DNA of 64,000 bases from Anomaloglossus baeobatrachus (Eukaryota; Chordata; Amphibia; Anura; Aromobatidae). The stretch covers positions 558,001 to 622,000 of the forward strand of contig NW_027445261.1 in assembly GCF_048569485.1 (NCBI RefSeq). The letters run 5' to 3'. The translations under genes were made by a program, and so were the position numbers. Below the pieces are notes generated by a model. It had not been told where the DNA came from. It saw nothing but the letters and a program-made list of their open reading frames with translations, and did no database searches. How positions within the stretch are numbered: position 1 is the first letter of the stretch; each line of letters begins with the position of its first letter. Shown here piece after piece: positions 22,431-34,240 of the stretch.

Positions 22431-23309
22431 CCCTTCCATATTAATGAATAAAACTATGATGTAAATAGCATATAGATACCCCACAAATGCAGATAAAAGT
22501 AGGTTATGGGAAAAGGGGGAAGAGAGAAACAGGAAAATAGTGGAATAAAGTATAACTTCCAGGTGGGAGAGGAAATGGCAGCACAGCCAGTGGAGGTGAA
22601 GCAAGGGGAGCCTGCAACTAAAGAGTTGAGAGCGTTATCACATGGTGACTGAGCCTGATTGTAACGGGAGCATAGAGGTGCCGATCCTGTCTTACCTGCG
22701 TTGGTGTAGAAGTGGGTGTCCTGTGGTGGAGTCAGCTATGTGCAGTGGTGGCCGTGGGTTCTTTTATGTGCGACCGTAGTAATAGCTGTGCCCACTTCCT
22801 GTATGGGAGTGGAATGCAGTGAGGCTAATGGAACGCACGCCTGCGCATTTGTGTTTAACGTCGCGCATGTGCAGAACGGAGAAAAGGCTGCGCTCACTTC
22901 CTAATGAAAGGGAGTGAGACGCAGCTGGGAAGGGAAGGGAAAAGATTAGGGTTTGGGGATGATGAAAGGGCTTTCTACGGGCAAGGATGGCAAAGGGTGG
23001 CAGTGACGGAAAGTCAGGCAGATGGTCCTGTCCTGTCCTGTCCGTCCGTCTTTTTGTATCATGAATTGGAAAGACTGCAAGGGGGAGGGGAGGTGCTTGT
23101 GCCCAAAAGGAGGAGTTATTCAGATTCATTGCAGTGGGCGGCGGCTGCAAAAAGTACCATTCTCCTTGTTTTTGCTCTGCAAAACAGCCTTTTCAAGGGT
23201 TTGGCTTGGGTGACAAAATGTCTTCTGTAGGCGTGGGTTTGTCTCCCTCTCCCTAAGATGTGTCCGGTATAGGCCAGGGTGCCACTCAAGGCCGTAACCA
23301 ATTCGGGTT
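22431..23309 (+). repeat. 5' flank of the U2 repeat
   Basis: No coding sequence recognised. The last ~270 bp before the U2 start contain GC-rich stretches (GTGGGCGGCGGCTG near 23134), a CTTTTCAAGGGTTTGG block and a CCCTCTCCCTAAG block about 50-70 bp upstream, where the proximal sequence element of an snRNA promoter would lie. I cannot match it to a consensus. It may be the natural U2 promoter carried with the gene. Confidence 0.35.
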
Positions 23310-23683
23310 ATAGCTTCTCGGCCTTTTGGCTAAGATCAAGTGTAGTTTCGGAGGACGCTACCTTGGTCGGTACTGGAAGGTGCCTGGGATTGCACGTCTG
23401 CCGGCCTTGAGGGAGTGTGTGCGCCTTCTGGTGACACATAGCCCTCTTGTGCCTGGACGGTTCCCAGGCAACGGGAGGCGATCACCTTTGTTATTTTGAA
23501 GTCCTACTGATAAACAGAAAAAAAAAAAATTAAATCTGTTCTTATCAGTTTAATATCTGATACGTCCCCTCTCTAGGGACCATATATTAAATGGATTTTT
23601 AGAACAAGGAGATGGAAAAAATCTTGCTCTGTCCACTCCACGCATTGACCTGGTATTGCAGTACCTCCAGGACCGGTGCACCC
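23310..23683 (+). ncRNA. U2 snRNA gene copy interrupted by a 187-bp insert (likely pseudogene)
   Basis: The 5' part (23310-23346) matches vertebrate U2, with GCTTCTCGGCCTTTTGGCTA and ATCAAGTGTAG, the U6-pairing and stem-I region. The rest resumes exactly at 23534 with ATCTGTTCTTATCAG and runs through GTAATATCTGATAC-type and CATATATTAAATGG segments to a terminal CCAGGACCGGTGCACCCC. Without the insert it is 187 nt, the normal U2 length. The stem after GATACGTCC is changed on both sides (GTCCC...GGGAC), preserving pairing, while the Sm-site region reads ATTTTTAGA where U2 usually has ATTTTTGG. The 3' processing box survives. The insert lies before the branch-point recognition region, so a functional snRNA is unlikely. 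Confidence 0.85.
23347..23533 (+). repeat. 187-bp insert within U2, ending in an A-rich tail
   Basis: Starts TTCGGAGGACGCTACC, is GC-rich, and ends with an A12 run then TTAA. It has a GGTTCCCAGGC stretch that loosely resembles a pol III B box, but no convincing A box. The A tail is typical of a retroposed SINE or RNA. No target duplication flanks it. Source unknown. Confidence 0.55.
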
Positions 23684-23695
23684 CTTCTTAACCGA

Positions 23696-23710
23696 GTTTC
23701 CAAAAGCAGA
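23696..23710 (+). promoter_or_regulatory. snRNA 3' box
   Basis: GTTTCCAAAAGCAGA lies 13 bp after the U2 3' end and fits the vertebrate snRNA 3'-end formation signal GTTTN0-3AAARNNAGA exactly. This box directs Integrator-dependent 3' processing. It shows that the copy came from genomic DNA of a U2 gene rather than from its mature RNA. Confidence 0.75.
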
Positions 23711-24597
23711 ACTCAATTCACCTGATTCAAATGAGCCTCATTAGTGAATTGAAAGAAAGCAAAAACTTTATATGCACCTCAATTTGGCCAATTCACTTTT
23801 CACACTTTCACCCTTTTTTTTTATCTTTCACACCTTTTACTTGCTTTATTGATGCAAAAGCTGTGCCAAATAGCAAACTCATCTCCACTCAACTTGACCA
23901 ACTCTGCTATGTCCCGTGCAGTATCTTATTCTCAGTCTTATCTAGATCATTTGCAATTGAATAGAATAGATCCCTTTTGGACACATTGGATTCAGCTGCT
24001 GCAGTGACTGCAGGTGTTAGAAGATGCAGACTTGGCATCAGGTGCTGTCTATCAGATTCCACTCCAATTAAAGCTTCCATTGTTTTTCGGTGTTTTCTTT
24101 GAGCAATGATGATGTCTTTAGTGATCTGTTGGCTCCCTCTCCTGGAGGAAGAGTTTGCTTGCTCTTGGACTTTCAAAAAGAGAGGTCATGATAGACATTT
24201 AGCTTCTGAGCCCAATTGGGGACAGTCATGGGTGATGAATGTTTTGCAACCTGCTGCGAAGCCTGATACCGCAATATAAGGAACGTCAAATACTAAGAAT
24301 GGGCGGCCTATGAAAGAATTAGTACTTTCATTAAGCATACTTAAACGGCTAATTGGGAATAGACAAACTGTAAAAAGCCCTCTGAGAAAGCCCCTCTCTA
24401 TCCTTTGTCAGTAAGCTTTTCTGTAGTCTGCCTGTTGATGTATTTTCCGTTTGAACAGTGCACAACATGAAGTGACGGAACACTGGCTTGTCACAATGTC
24501 CCCCGCTGACATCACAATAGCGCTGCTGCCTAGAAAGCCAGCTGCGCAGCAGAAGTTGCTCTTTGGGTGGGATGGTGGGCTAATGTATCTATTCCTG
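23711..24597. other. 3' flank of the U2 repeat; no gene recognised
   Basis: AT-rich to 24000 with T-runs (23813-23825), then mixed sequence. A reading frame on the minus strand (23907-24176) has no recognised domain. I consider 23711-24000 part of an amplified U2 repeat unit, by inference only. Nothing else is identified before the Gypsy fragment at 24598. Confidence 0.35.
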
Positions 24598-24764
24598 CTT
24601 GGTGAGAGTTTGACATGATCTAGAGCAACGAGTTCCAGCGGCTAGCGGTTGATTATTGGCTGTAATGGGGCTTTCTGGCTGGTGCTAGCCTTTCTTCTTA
24701 GCACACAGGAACCACAATCCCTACACCATGCTTCGATGGATTCTCTCATCCCAGCCCAGTAAAA
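24598..24764 (-). mobile_element. Gypsy integrase zinc-region fragment (fossil)
   Basis: The minus strand encodes AGMRESIEAWCRDCGSCVLR and a PLELVALDHVKL block, matching the integrase zinc-binding end and start of the core in the Gypsy lineage at 59612-62838. Short and broken. With 21302-21549 and 21678-22430 it shows that one lineage is scattered in mixed orientation over 3.5 kb. Confidence 0.7.
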
Positions 24765-24766
24765 CT

Positions 24767-25827
24767 ACATATTTCACACAGTTATAGGCAGCCCATGGGC
24801 ATTCACCTGGATTAAAACCCATAACAGCTCATAGACCAAACAATCAATCTACCACTGGACCAAAGACAGGAAGCTAAATCCACTGCCTGCGGTAACTAAC
24901 TTAATCCTATAGGCTACTCACACAACAAACCCAAGAGAAAGGAAAAAAACATGGCTTCGATTATCCATCCAATGAAAACGCATAACCATTGTGAGCCATT
25001 GGACAATGCAATTGCACACATGGTGACATGGTGCACGGCCCAATGAATCAAGTCTGTACTTCATATTCACGGTTTAAGCCCTTGGGTTTTAATGTGTCCA
25101 GAGTACATATCCAGAAAGATTCCCTTTTTTTGTGCTAAGCACAAGTCAACAATACATTGTAAGCAGATTCTATTACCAGTCCCACACCATTTTGTGACGC
25201 ATAATCACACAGTGGCCCAATTAAGATTCCAAGTCATCGAACATGTCCCAGCCATACGCAGAGGAGGCAATAGAATTAGGAAGCTCAAAGAAAGGGAATC
25301 TTTCTGGATATATACTCTGGGCACGTTGGAACCCAAGGGCTTAAACCATGAATATGAAGAACCGACTTGATTCATTGGGCCGTGCACATTTTTTCTAACG
25401 CCCGGTTCTTTTTCGTGTTCACACTATATATGGTTCCACTATGTATGGAGTTCCATTCTTCCTTGTTTTTTATTTGTCATGTTTGTCATGTCTGATCAAC
25501 TGGTTACATTATGTCTGATTACCTTGTCTAACAGTTTTTTCTCCCCTTTCTTTACCTTCCATGTTCCCATAGTCACGTGAAATATCCCTGTTGCACTTGA
25601 TTACGGCTCACTATTCACTATAGGATGTCTTATATCTAACATCACACTCTCACCCATCAGCACTCTATAGGTTTGTATAAGGTATGCGCTTACACATCCG
25701 GTCCTCCATAGGTATTTCCACTTATGTAACACTATCCCTATGATCACTCATAACTCATACCCTTGTAGTCAATTACAGCCTCCTCTCTCCCCCCCTCCCC
25801 TTCTCCCTTTCCATCTATAATTTTGCC
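24767..25827 (+). repeat. Third, rearranged copy of the palindrome's Penelope-like sequence
   Basis: 24767-25388 matches the right arm (about 16760-17390) in the same orientation. 25480-25827 matches the left arm (about 11690-12030). Around 90 bp of unique sequence joins them. The copy thus switches from one strand of the palindrome to the other, as if derived from a folded or inverted dimer. It ends abruptly against satellite DNA at 25833. Confidence 0.75.
25112..25370 (+). pseudogene. Penelope-like endonuclease C-terminus, third copy
   Basis: Reads VPHHFVTHNHTVAQLRFQVI, then AIRRGGNRIRKLKERE and FWIYTLGTLEPKGLNHEYE, with a stop at 25368-25370. It keeps the conserved residues of the tail with a few changes from the arm copies. 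The GIY-YIG core and reverse transcriptase are missing. Confidence 0.7.
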
Positions 25828-25832
25828 ATATA

Positions 25833-27607
25833 TACTAGCAAACACTCAGTGTACCTAGTGGCATCCTATTCGTGGCTATTGGACCTTGCTATAGTCCCAC
25901 TAGTGCCAAGACATTTGCAGAGCGCATCTGCCTGCGTTGCACACTCCAACTAATTATAAGTAAGCCATTATACTAGCAAACACTCAGTGTACCTAGTGGC
26001 ATCCTATTCGTGGCTATTGGACCTTGCTATAGTCCCACTAGTGCAAAGACATTTGCAGAGCACGTCTGCCTGCATTGCACACTCCAACTTTTTTAAACTA
26101 AGCAATTTTACTAGCAAACACTCAGTGTACCTAGTGGCATCCTATACGTGGCTATTGGACTTTGCTATAGTCCCACTAGTGCCAAGACATTTGCAGAGCG
26201 CATCTGCCTGCGTTGCACACTCCAACTAATTTTAACTTAGCCATTATACTAGCAAACACTCAGTGTACCTAGTGGCATCCTATACGTGGCTATTGGACTT
26301 TGCTATAGTCCCACTAGTGCCAAGACATTTGCAGAGCGCATCTGCCTGCGTTGCACACTCCAACTAATTATAAGTAAGCCATTATACTAGCAAACACTCA
26401 GTGTACCTAGTGGCATCCTATACGTGGCTATTGGACCTTGCTATAGTCCCACTAGTGCCAAGACATTTGCAGAGCGCATCTGCCTGCGTTGCACACTCCA
26501 ACTAATTATAAGTAAGCCATTATACTAGCAAACACTCAGTGTACCTAGTGGCATCCTATACGTGGCTATTGGACTTTGCTATAGTCCCACTAGTGCCAAG
26601 ACATTTGCAGAGCGCATCTGCCTGCGTTGCACACTCCAACTAATTATAAGTAAGCCATTATACTAGCAAACACTCAGTGTACCTAGTGGCATCCTATACG
26701 TGGCTATTGGACCTTGCTATAGTCCCACTAGTGCCAAGACATTTGCAGAGCGCATCTGCCTGCGTTGCACACTCCAACTAATTATAAGTAAGCCATTATA
26801 CTAGCAAATACTCAGTGTACCTAGTGGCATCCTATCTGTGGCTATTGGACTTTGCTATAGTCCCACTAGTGCCAAGACATTTGCAGAGCGCATCTGCCTG
26901 CGTTGCACACTCCAACTAATTATAAGTAAGCCATTATACTAGCAAACACTCAGTGTACCTAGTGGCATCCTATACGTGGCTATTGGACTTTGCTATAGTC
27001 CCACTAGTGCCAAGACATTTGCAGAGCGCATCTGCCTGCGTTGCACACTCCAACTAATTATAAGTAAGCCATTATACTAGCAAACACTCAGTGTACCTAG
27101 TGGCATCCTATACGTGGCTATTGGACTTTGCTATAGTCCCACTAGTGCCAAGACATTTGCAGAGCGCATCTGCCTGCGTTGCACACTCCAACTAATTTTA
27201 ACTTAGCCATTATACTAGCAAACACTCAGTGTAGCTAGTGGCATCCTATACGTGGCTATTGGACTTTGCTATAGTCCCACTAGTGCCAAGACATTTGCAG
27301 AGCGCATCTGCCTGCGTTGCACACTCCAACTAATTATAAGTAAGCCATTATACTAGCAAACACTCAGTGTACCTAGTGGCATCCTATACGTGGCTATTGG
27401 ACTTTGCTATAGTCCCACTAGTGCCAAGACATTTGCAGAGCGCATCTGCCTGCGTTGCACACTCCAACTAATTTTAACTTAGCCATTATACTAGCAAACA
27501 CTCAGTGTACCTAGTGGCATCCTATACGTGGCTATTGGACTTTGCTATAGTCCCACTAGTGCCAAGACATTTGCAGAGCGCATCTGCCTGCGTTGCACAC
27601 TCCAACT
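25833..27607 (-). repeat. Satellite array 2a, ~13 monomers of 138 bp, inverted
   Basis: Tandem 138-bp type-B monomers (starts at 25833, 25971 and 26109) in reverse orientation to arrays 1 and 2b. Linker variants (ATTATAAGTAAG, ATTTTAACTTAG) occur in an order that mirrors the first monomers of array 2b. The short frames that run through it are a by-product of the repeat. Directly downstream (27608-27746) is the hAT 5' leader. Confidence 0.93.
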
Positions 27608-27831
27608 CATTATAACTAAGTTGCATTGTCAGGGATATTTATTCTTTATTATTCTGCTGTTAATAAAGCTAGACCACCACTGCAATCTTCACCACCTCTC
27701 AATTTTTACTACCACATTTTCAGTCCACAATCTTGTCGCAATCAACATGAGTGGCAAAATGACAGATGCTGGTGGAAAGGGGAAGAGGCGTGGTGGAAAA
27801 GGCAAAAAAGGTTTTGTCTGTGGGGAAAGTG
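27608..27831 (+). repeat. hAT leader and gene start, left inner arm of fold-back
   Basis: This leader plus the first ~28 codons of the transposase recurs inverted at 31342-31565 with very high identity. It continues seamlessly into the satellite on each side, so the inverted repeat covers leader plus array. It contains TAATAAAGC near 27661 and the transposase start codon at 27747. Confidence 0.85.
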
Positions 27832-30800
27832 GCAAAGCTCCATTATCATCTGCTGAAGATAGACCATCTACCAGCAAAAGTAAGATGTCTACTACTTACC
27901 GTGGACAATCCGATGTGCTCCCTTTTTTACGGACACGAACAACAGGAAGAAAGGTAGATGATGGGCAAAAAAGGAAAATGCTTGAATGGATCTCAAGTGG
28001 TCCAACAAGTGCCCTCTCAGCCACTTCAAGTACCGCATCCAAAAAACACCAGTCCTCTGAGTTGTCATCCCAATCACACTTGATTTCTCCCAGCTCTGAA
28101 GTCTCCATCAGCCCTGCACAGTATGGTGGAACTGAGATGGCTGAGTCTGCAGAGCTGTTCAGTCACACTATAGCCTGGGAATCAGAGGTCTGCTCCCAAG
28201 CTACAGTGAGTACAGAACAGGAAATGGTCTGCAGTGATGCCCAGAACCTTTGTGACTCTGATTCAGGCCGTGAGGACCAAGTTTCTGAGCATAATGTTGA
28301 CCCTTTGTCACAAACTGTAACACCTGTGGTTATAGACAATGAGGAACATACTGTTGAAGATGAGACGCAGATACCCGATTGGGATGACAACTTAAATATT
28401 CGGTCAGGGCAAGAAGAGGCTCGGTCTGAGGGGGAGGGGAGTGCAAACACAACAATTGATGATGAAGTTCTAGATCCCACCTACTGTCAACCCCCAGTCA
28501 GGCACTCGAGGAGGTCAACAGAGGCGGTGGAGGAGGATGCAACCGACGACGAAGTTACCTTGCGCCTTCCTGGACAGAGTCGGAGCACTGGTAGCACGTC
28601 TACAACTGCATCCTCAGCCACCACTCTGCCTATGAGCATTATTCGGGGTGGATCAACAGGTCGCATGGCCTCTAAGCCTTGCCTAGCCTGGTCCTTTTTT
28701 TGACATAGAAAAAGATCGCCCAAATCATGTGATATGTAAAATTTGTCATGATTCTCTTAGTAGAGGTCAAAACCTCAGCAGTTTGACAACTTCTTCCATG
28801 AATCGTCACATGAATAAATATCATAGGTCCCGGTGGGAAGCTCACTGTGCTGCAATGCTGCAAGAGCGAACCATCCACCGCCCGCCCCTTCCAGTGCATC
28901 CGCGCGCTCTTCATCTTCTAGGACTGTGGGGACAGCTGTCACACCTGTTTTTCCACGCCAAACTTCCACCACTGTAACCGCAACAGGCAGTTTGCTTGTA
29001 AGGTCGTCAGTTGGTTTGGAAGGGGAAACAAGTGAGTGTGTACAGCTCTCTCAGACATCGATAGCACCAACGTTGGATGAAGGCAACATCATGTCTCCGC
29101 CTGCACTTTCCTCACAAACCTGCATTTTTCCAGGGACACCCTACTCAACACCGTCTACACACAGCAGCCAGATCTCTGTCCCTCAGATGTGGTCAAATAA
29201 AAGGCCACTTCCTCCGACCCATGACAAAGCTAAGAGGTTGACTCTATCCCTCTGTAAGCTGTTGGCTACCGAAATGCTGCCTTTCCGCCTAGTGGACACA
29301 CAGGATTTTAGAGACCTTATGTCTGTCGCTGTGCCCCAGTACCAGATACCTAGTCGCCACTACTTCTCTAAGAAAGGTGTGCCCGTGCTACACCAGCATG
29401 TCGCACACAACATCACCGCTTCCTTGAGAAACTCTGTGTGTGAACGGGTGCATTTCACCACCGATACTTGGACCAGTAAGCATGGACAGGGACGTTACAT
29501 GTCGCTGACTGGGCACTGGGTAACTATGGTGATAGATGGTGAAGGGTCTGCTGCACAAGTCTTGCCGTCCCCACGACTTGTGTGTCAATCCTCTGTCTGT
29601 CCAAGTTCCGCCACAGCTTCTGCATCCTCCACCTCATCTGGGTCCTCCACCTCCGCCCCAAGCCTGCCTGGTCAGGCCACCAGCGTTCTCACTGCGCAGA
29701 AGGAATCACGCACGCCTCATTACTATGCTGGCAGCAGAGCGTAACGGCATCAGGCGGTCTTTAGCTTGACATGTCTTGGGAATAAGAGTCACACAGCTGA
29801 GGAGTTGTGGTCAGCTCTGCGGTCCGAGTTTAATAAATGGTTGTCTCCACTCAACCTGCAGCCTGGTAAGGCCGTGTGCGACAATGCTGCAAACCTGGGT
29901 GCGGCACTTCGCCTGGGCATTGTGACACACGTACCTTGTATGGCTCACGTGTTGAACCTTGTCGTCCAGCAATTTTTAACACACTATCCCGGCCTAGATG
30001 GCCTTCTGAACAGGGCACGAAAACTGTCAGCTCACTTCCGCCGTTCAAGCGCCGCAGCAGAGCGACTTGCATCGCTCCAGAAGTCTTTCGGCCTGCCGGT
30101 TCATCGCCTGAAATGCGATGTGGCGACACGCTGGAATTCAACTCTCCACATGTTACAGCGACTGTGGCAGCACCGCAGAGCCCTGGTGCAATACGTCATG
30201 ACGTATAGCCTGGGCCAACGAGATGCAGAGGTGGGGCAGATCACCCTGATGGAGTGGTCTCAGATCAAGGACCTATGCACCCTTCTGCACAGTTTCGACA
30301 TGGCGACGAATATGTTTAGCTCTGACAATGCCATTATCAGCATGACGATTCCAGTCATTTACATGCTGGAGCACACGCTAAACACTATTCGGAGTCAGGG
30401 GGTGGGACAACATGAAGGGGAGGAACTACAGGAGGATTCATATGCGCAAGGGACAACAACATCACCAAGGTCCAGACGTTCATCATCACCAACGCAGCAG
30501 GCATGGGACCATGGGGAACAGGGATCGACAAGGGCGCATAGTAGCAGGCGAAATGTTGAGCAAGGTGCAGGAGAACATGAAGAAATGGAGGACGAACTGT
30601 CCATGGACATGGAAGACTCAGCGGATGAGGGAGACCTTGGTCAAATTTCAGTTGAAAGAGGTTGGGGGGAGATGTCAGAGGAAGAAAGAACGGGTAGCAC
30701 CTCTATGCCACAAACACAGCGTGGACTTGGTCCGCTTGGCTGCGCAAGACACATGAGTGCCTTTTTGTTGCACTACCTCCAACATGACAGTCGTATTGTC

Positions 30801-31340
30801 AAAATTAGAAGTGATGATGACTACTGGATTGCCACACTATTAGATCCCCGGTACAAGTCCAAATTTTGTGACATAATTCCAGCCATAGAAAGGGACGCAC
30901 GTATGCAGGAGTATCAGCAGAAGCTGTTACTCGATCTTAGCTCGGCTTTTCCACCAAACAACCGTGCAGGTGCAGGGAGGGAATCTCCCAGTTGTAACTT
31001 GACAAACATGGGACGGTCTCGTCATCTTCAACAGTCTACCCGTACCAGTAGGACCGTATCTGGTGCCGGTAACAGCAATTTTATGGAATCTTTTCATAAT
31101 TTTTTTAGACCCTCTTTTGCAAGGCCACCAGAGACAACAAGTCTGACACATACTCAACGGCTGGAGAGGATGATACAGGAGTATCTCCAAATGAACATCG
31201 ATGCCATGACTGTGCAACTGGAGCCTTGCTCCTTTTGGGCTTCAAACCTAGAAAAATGGCAAGAGCTCTCCAGTTACGCCTTGGAGATTTTGTCGTGTCC
31301 AGCTGCCAGCGTTGTCTCTGAACGTGTATTCAGTGCTGCT
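27747..31340 (+). pseudogene. hAT transposase with BED zinc finger, best copy
   Basis: The start at 27747 (MSGKMTDAGGKGKRR) opens a basic, then serine-rich and acidic N-terminal region. A BED finger (CKICHDSLSRG ... HMNKYH, CX2C and HX4H) follows at 28702-28840. Then come the PSRHYFSKK block, TTDTWTSKHGQG with the first Asp, VCDNAANLGAAL with the second, CMAHVLNLVVQ, VATRWNSTLHML, LLDPRYKSKF and the dimerisation block LEILSCPAASVVSERVFSAA. Breaks: one extra T in a T7 run before the finger (28693-28699), a frameshift between about 28850 and 28900, and a stop at 29742-29744. The last ~40 residues are replaced by inverted leader sequence. The acidic linker and block order match the segment at 1-918. 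Nuclear cut-and-paste enzyme family. Confidence 0.88.
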
Positions 31341-31341
31341 G

Positions 31342-31565
31342 CACTTTCCCCACAGACAAAACCTTTTTTGCCTTTTCCACCACGCCTCTTCCCCTTTCCA
31401 CCAGCATCTGTCATTTTGCCACTCATGTTGATTGCGACAAGATTGTGGACTGAAAATGTGGTAGTAAAAATTGAGAGGTGGTGAAGATTGCAGTGGTGGT
31501 CTAGCTTTATTAACAGCAGAATAATAAAGAATAAATATCCCTGACAATGCAACTTAGTTATAATG
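31342..31565 (-). repeat. hAT leader and gene start, right inner arm (inverted)
   Basis: Reverse complement of 27608-27831. It cuts off the transposase reading frame at 31340 and leads into array 2b. This is the inner junction of the fold-back: two 5' halves face each other across the gene. Confidence 0.88.
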
Positions 31566-33208
31566 AGTTGGAGTGTGCAACGCAGGCAGATGCGCTCTGC
31601 AAATGTCTTGGCACTAGTGGGACTATAGCAAAGTCCAATAGCCACGTATAGGATGCCACTAGGTACACTGAGTGTTTGCTAGTATAATGGCTAAGTTAAA
31701 ATTAGTTGGAGTGTGCAACGCAGGCAGATGCGCTCTGCAAATGTCTTGGCACTAGTGGTACTATAGCAAAGTCCAATAGCCACGTATAGGATGCCACTAG
31801 GTACACTGAGTGTTTGCTAGTATAATGGCTTACTTATAATTAGTTGGAGTGTGCAACGCAGGCAGATGCGCTCTGCAAATGTCTTGGCACTAGTGGGACT
31901 ATAGCAAAGTCCTATAGCCACGTATAGGATGCCACTAGGTACACTGAGTGTTTGCTAGTATAATGGCTAAGTTAAAATTAGTTGGAGTGTGCAACGCAGG
32001 CAGATGCGCTCTGCAAATGTCTTGGCACTAGTGGGACTATAGCAAAGTCCAATAGCCACGTATAGGATGCCACTAGGTACACTGAGTGTTTGCTAGTATA
32101 ATGGCTTACTTATAATTAGTTGGAGTGTGCAACGCAGGCAGATGCGCTCTGCAAATGTCTTGGCACTAGTGGGACTATAGCAAAGTCCACTAGCCACGTA
32201 TAGGATGCCACTAGGTACACTGAGTGTTTGCTAGTATAATGGCTTACTTATAATTAGTTGGAGTGTGCAACGCAGGCAGATGCGCTCTGCAAATGTCTTG
32301 GCACTAGTGGGACTATAGCAAGGTCCAATAGCCACGTATAGGATGCCACTAGGTACACTGAGTGTTTGCTAGTATAATGGCTTACTTATAATTAGTTGGA
32401 GTGTGCAACGCAGGCAGATGCGCTCTGCAAATGTCTTGGCACTAGTGGGACTATAGCAAAGTCCAATAGCCACGTATAGGATGCCACTAGGTACACTGAG
32501 TGTTTGCTAGTATAATGGCTTACTTATAATTAGTTGGAGTGTGCAACGCAGGCAGATGCGCTCTGCAAATGTCTTGGCACTAGTGGGACTATAGCAAGGT
32601 CCAATAGCCACGTATAGGATGCCACTAGGTACACTGAGTGTTTGCTAGTATAATGGCTTACTTATAATTAGTTGGAGTGTGCAACGCAGGCAGATGCGCT
32701 CTGCAAATGTCTTGGCACTAGTGGGACTATAGCAAAGTCCAATAGCCACGTATAGGATGCCACTAGGTACACTGAGTGTTTGCTAGTATAATTGCTTAGT
32801 TTAAAAAAGTTGGAGTGTGCAATGCAGGCAGACGTGCTCTGCAAATGTCTTTTTACTAGTGGGACTATAGCAAAGTCCAATAGCCACGTATAGGATGCCA
32901 CTAGGTACACTGAGTGTTTGCTAGTATAATGGCTTACTTATAATTAGTTGGAGTGTGCAACGCAGGCAGATGCGCTCTGCAAATGTCTTGGCACTAGTGG
33001 GACTATAGCAAGGTCCAATAGCCACGTATAGGATGCCACTAGGTACACTGAGTGTTTGCTAGTATAATGGCTTACTTATAATTAGTTGGAGTGTGCAACG
33101 CAGGCAGATGCGCTCTGCAAATGTCTTGGCACTAGTGGGACTATAGCAAAGTCCAATAGCTACAGATAGGATGCCACTAGGTACACTGAGTGTTTGCTAG
33201 TATAATGG

Positions 33209-34240
33209 ACCTGACATTACCTCTCTACTAACCAGAATCCCACAATGTCTGTCTGCTATTTCATCCTTCTTCTCTGTGCGATTCCTAAAACTTAACATGG
33301 ACAAAACAGAATTCATTGTCTTTCCTCCTCCTCACTCATCTCCTCCAACAAGCCTTTCCATCAAACTCGATGGTTGCTTACTCTCCCCAGTCTCACAAGC
33401 TCGTTGCCTTGGAGTGACCCTCGACTCTGCTCTATCCTTCAAGCCACACATCCAAGCCCTCTTCACCTCATGCCGATTACAACTCAAAAACATCTCCCGG
33501 ATCCGTGCTTTCCTTAACCAAGAATCAGCAAAAACATTAGTGCATGCCCTCATCATCTCCCGCCTCGACTACTGCAACCTCCTGCTCTCTGGCCTCCCTT
33601 CCAACACTCTTGCACCCCTCCAATCTATCCTAAACTCTGCGGCCCGCTTAATCCACCTCTCCCCTCGCTACTCCCCAGCCTCGCCACTCTGCCAATCCCT
33701 TCACTGGCTTCCCATCACCCAACGACTCCAGTTCAAAACACTAACTATGACATACAAAGCCATGCACAACCTGTCTCCTCCCTACATCTGTGACCTAGTC
33801 TCCCGGTACCTACCTGCACGCAACCTCAGATCCTCACAAGATCTCCTTCTCTGCTCCTCCCTTATCTCCTCTTCCCACAATCGCGTACAAGATTTCTCCC
33901 GTGCATCCCCCATACTTTGGAATGCTCTACCTCAGCACATCAGACTCTCCCCTACCGTGGAAAGCTTCAAGAGGAACCTCAAGACCCACCTCTTCCAACA
34001 AGCCTATAACCTACAACAGCCCTCAGTCCAGTAGACCACTGCGCAACCAGCTCTGTCCTCACCTATTGTACCATCACCCATTCCCTGTAGACTGTAAGCC
34101 CTCGCGGGCAGGGTCCTCTCTCCTCCTGTACCAGTCTGTTATGTACTGTTAATGATTGTTGTACGTATACCCTTTCACTTGTAAAGCGCCATGGAATAAA
34201 TGGCGCTATAATAATAAATAATAATAATAATAATAATAAT
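33209..34240 (+). mobile_element. Truncated L2 LINE, copy 1
   Basis: A 5'-truncated L2-type LINE. The frame 33276-34034 encodes the reverse-transcriptase C-terminal part (LKLNMDKTEFIVF, then LDYCNLLLSGLP, ARLIHLSPRYSP, LHWLPITQRLQFK, YKAMHNLSPPYICDL), 252 residues, with no palm or endonuclease. The 3' tail has the L2-style GTAAAGCGCC ... GGCGCTATAA pair and an AAT microsatellite. It interrupts a satellite monomer at TATAATGG|CTTAC, and TAATGG may be the target duplication. Confidence 0.9.

Noticed and set aside
23347-23533. 5S rRNA or tRNA-derived SINE in the U2 insert
   Set aside because: Some words loosely resemble 5S or a B box, but no A box or continuous match was found, so no source is claimed.
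23907-24176. Possible small gene on the minus strand after U2
   Set aside because: No recognised domain, and it lies in what looks like the 3' flank of a U2 repeat. Not enough support to call it.
27528-27746. N-terminal extension of the hAT transposase upstream of 27747
   Set aside because: The extension reads through a satellite monomer and the leader. The basic N-terminus starting at 27747 is the part shared with other copies.
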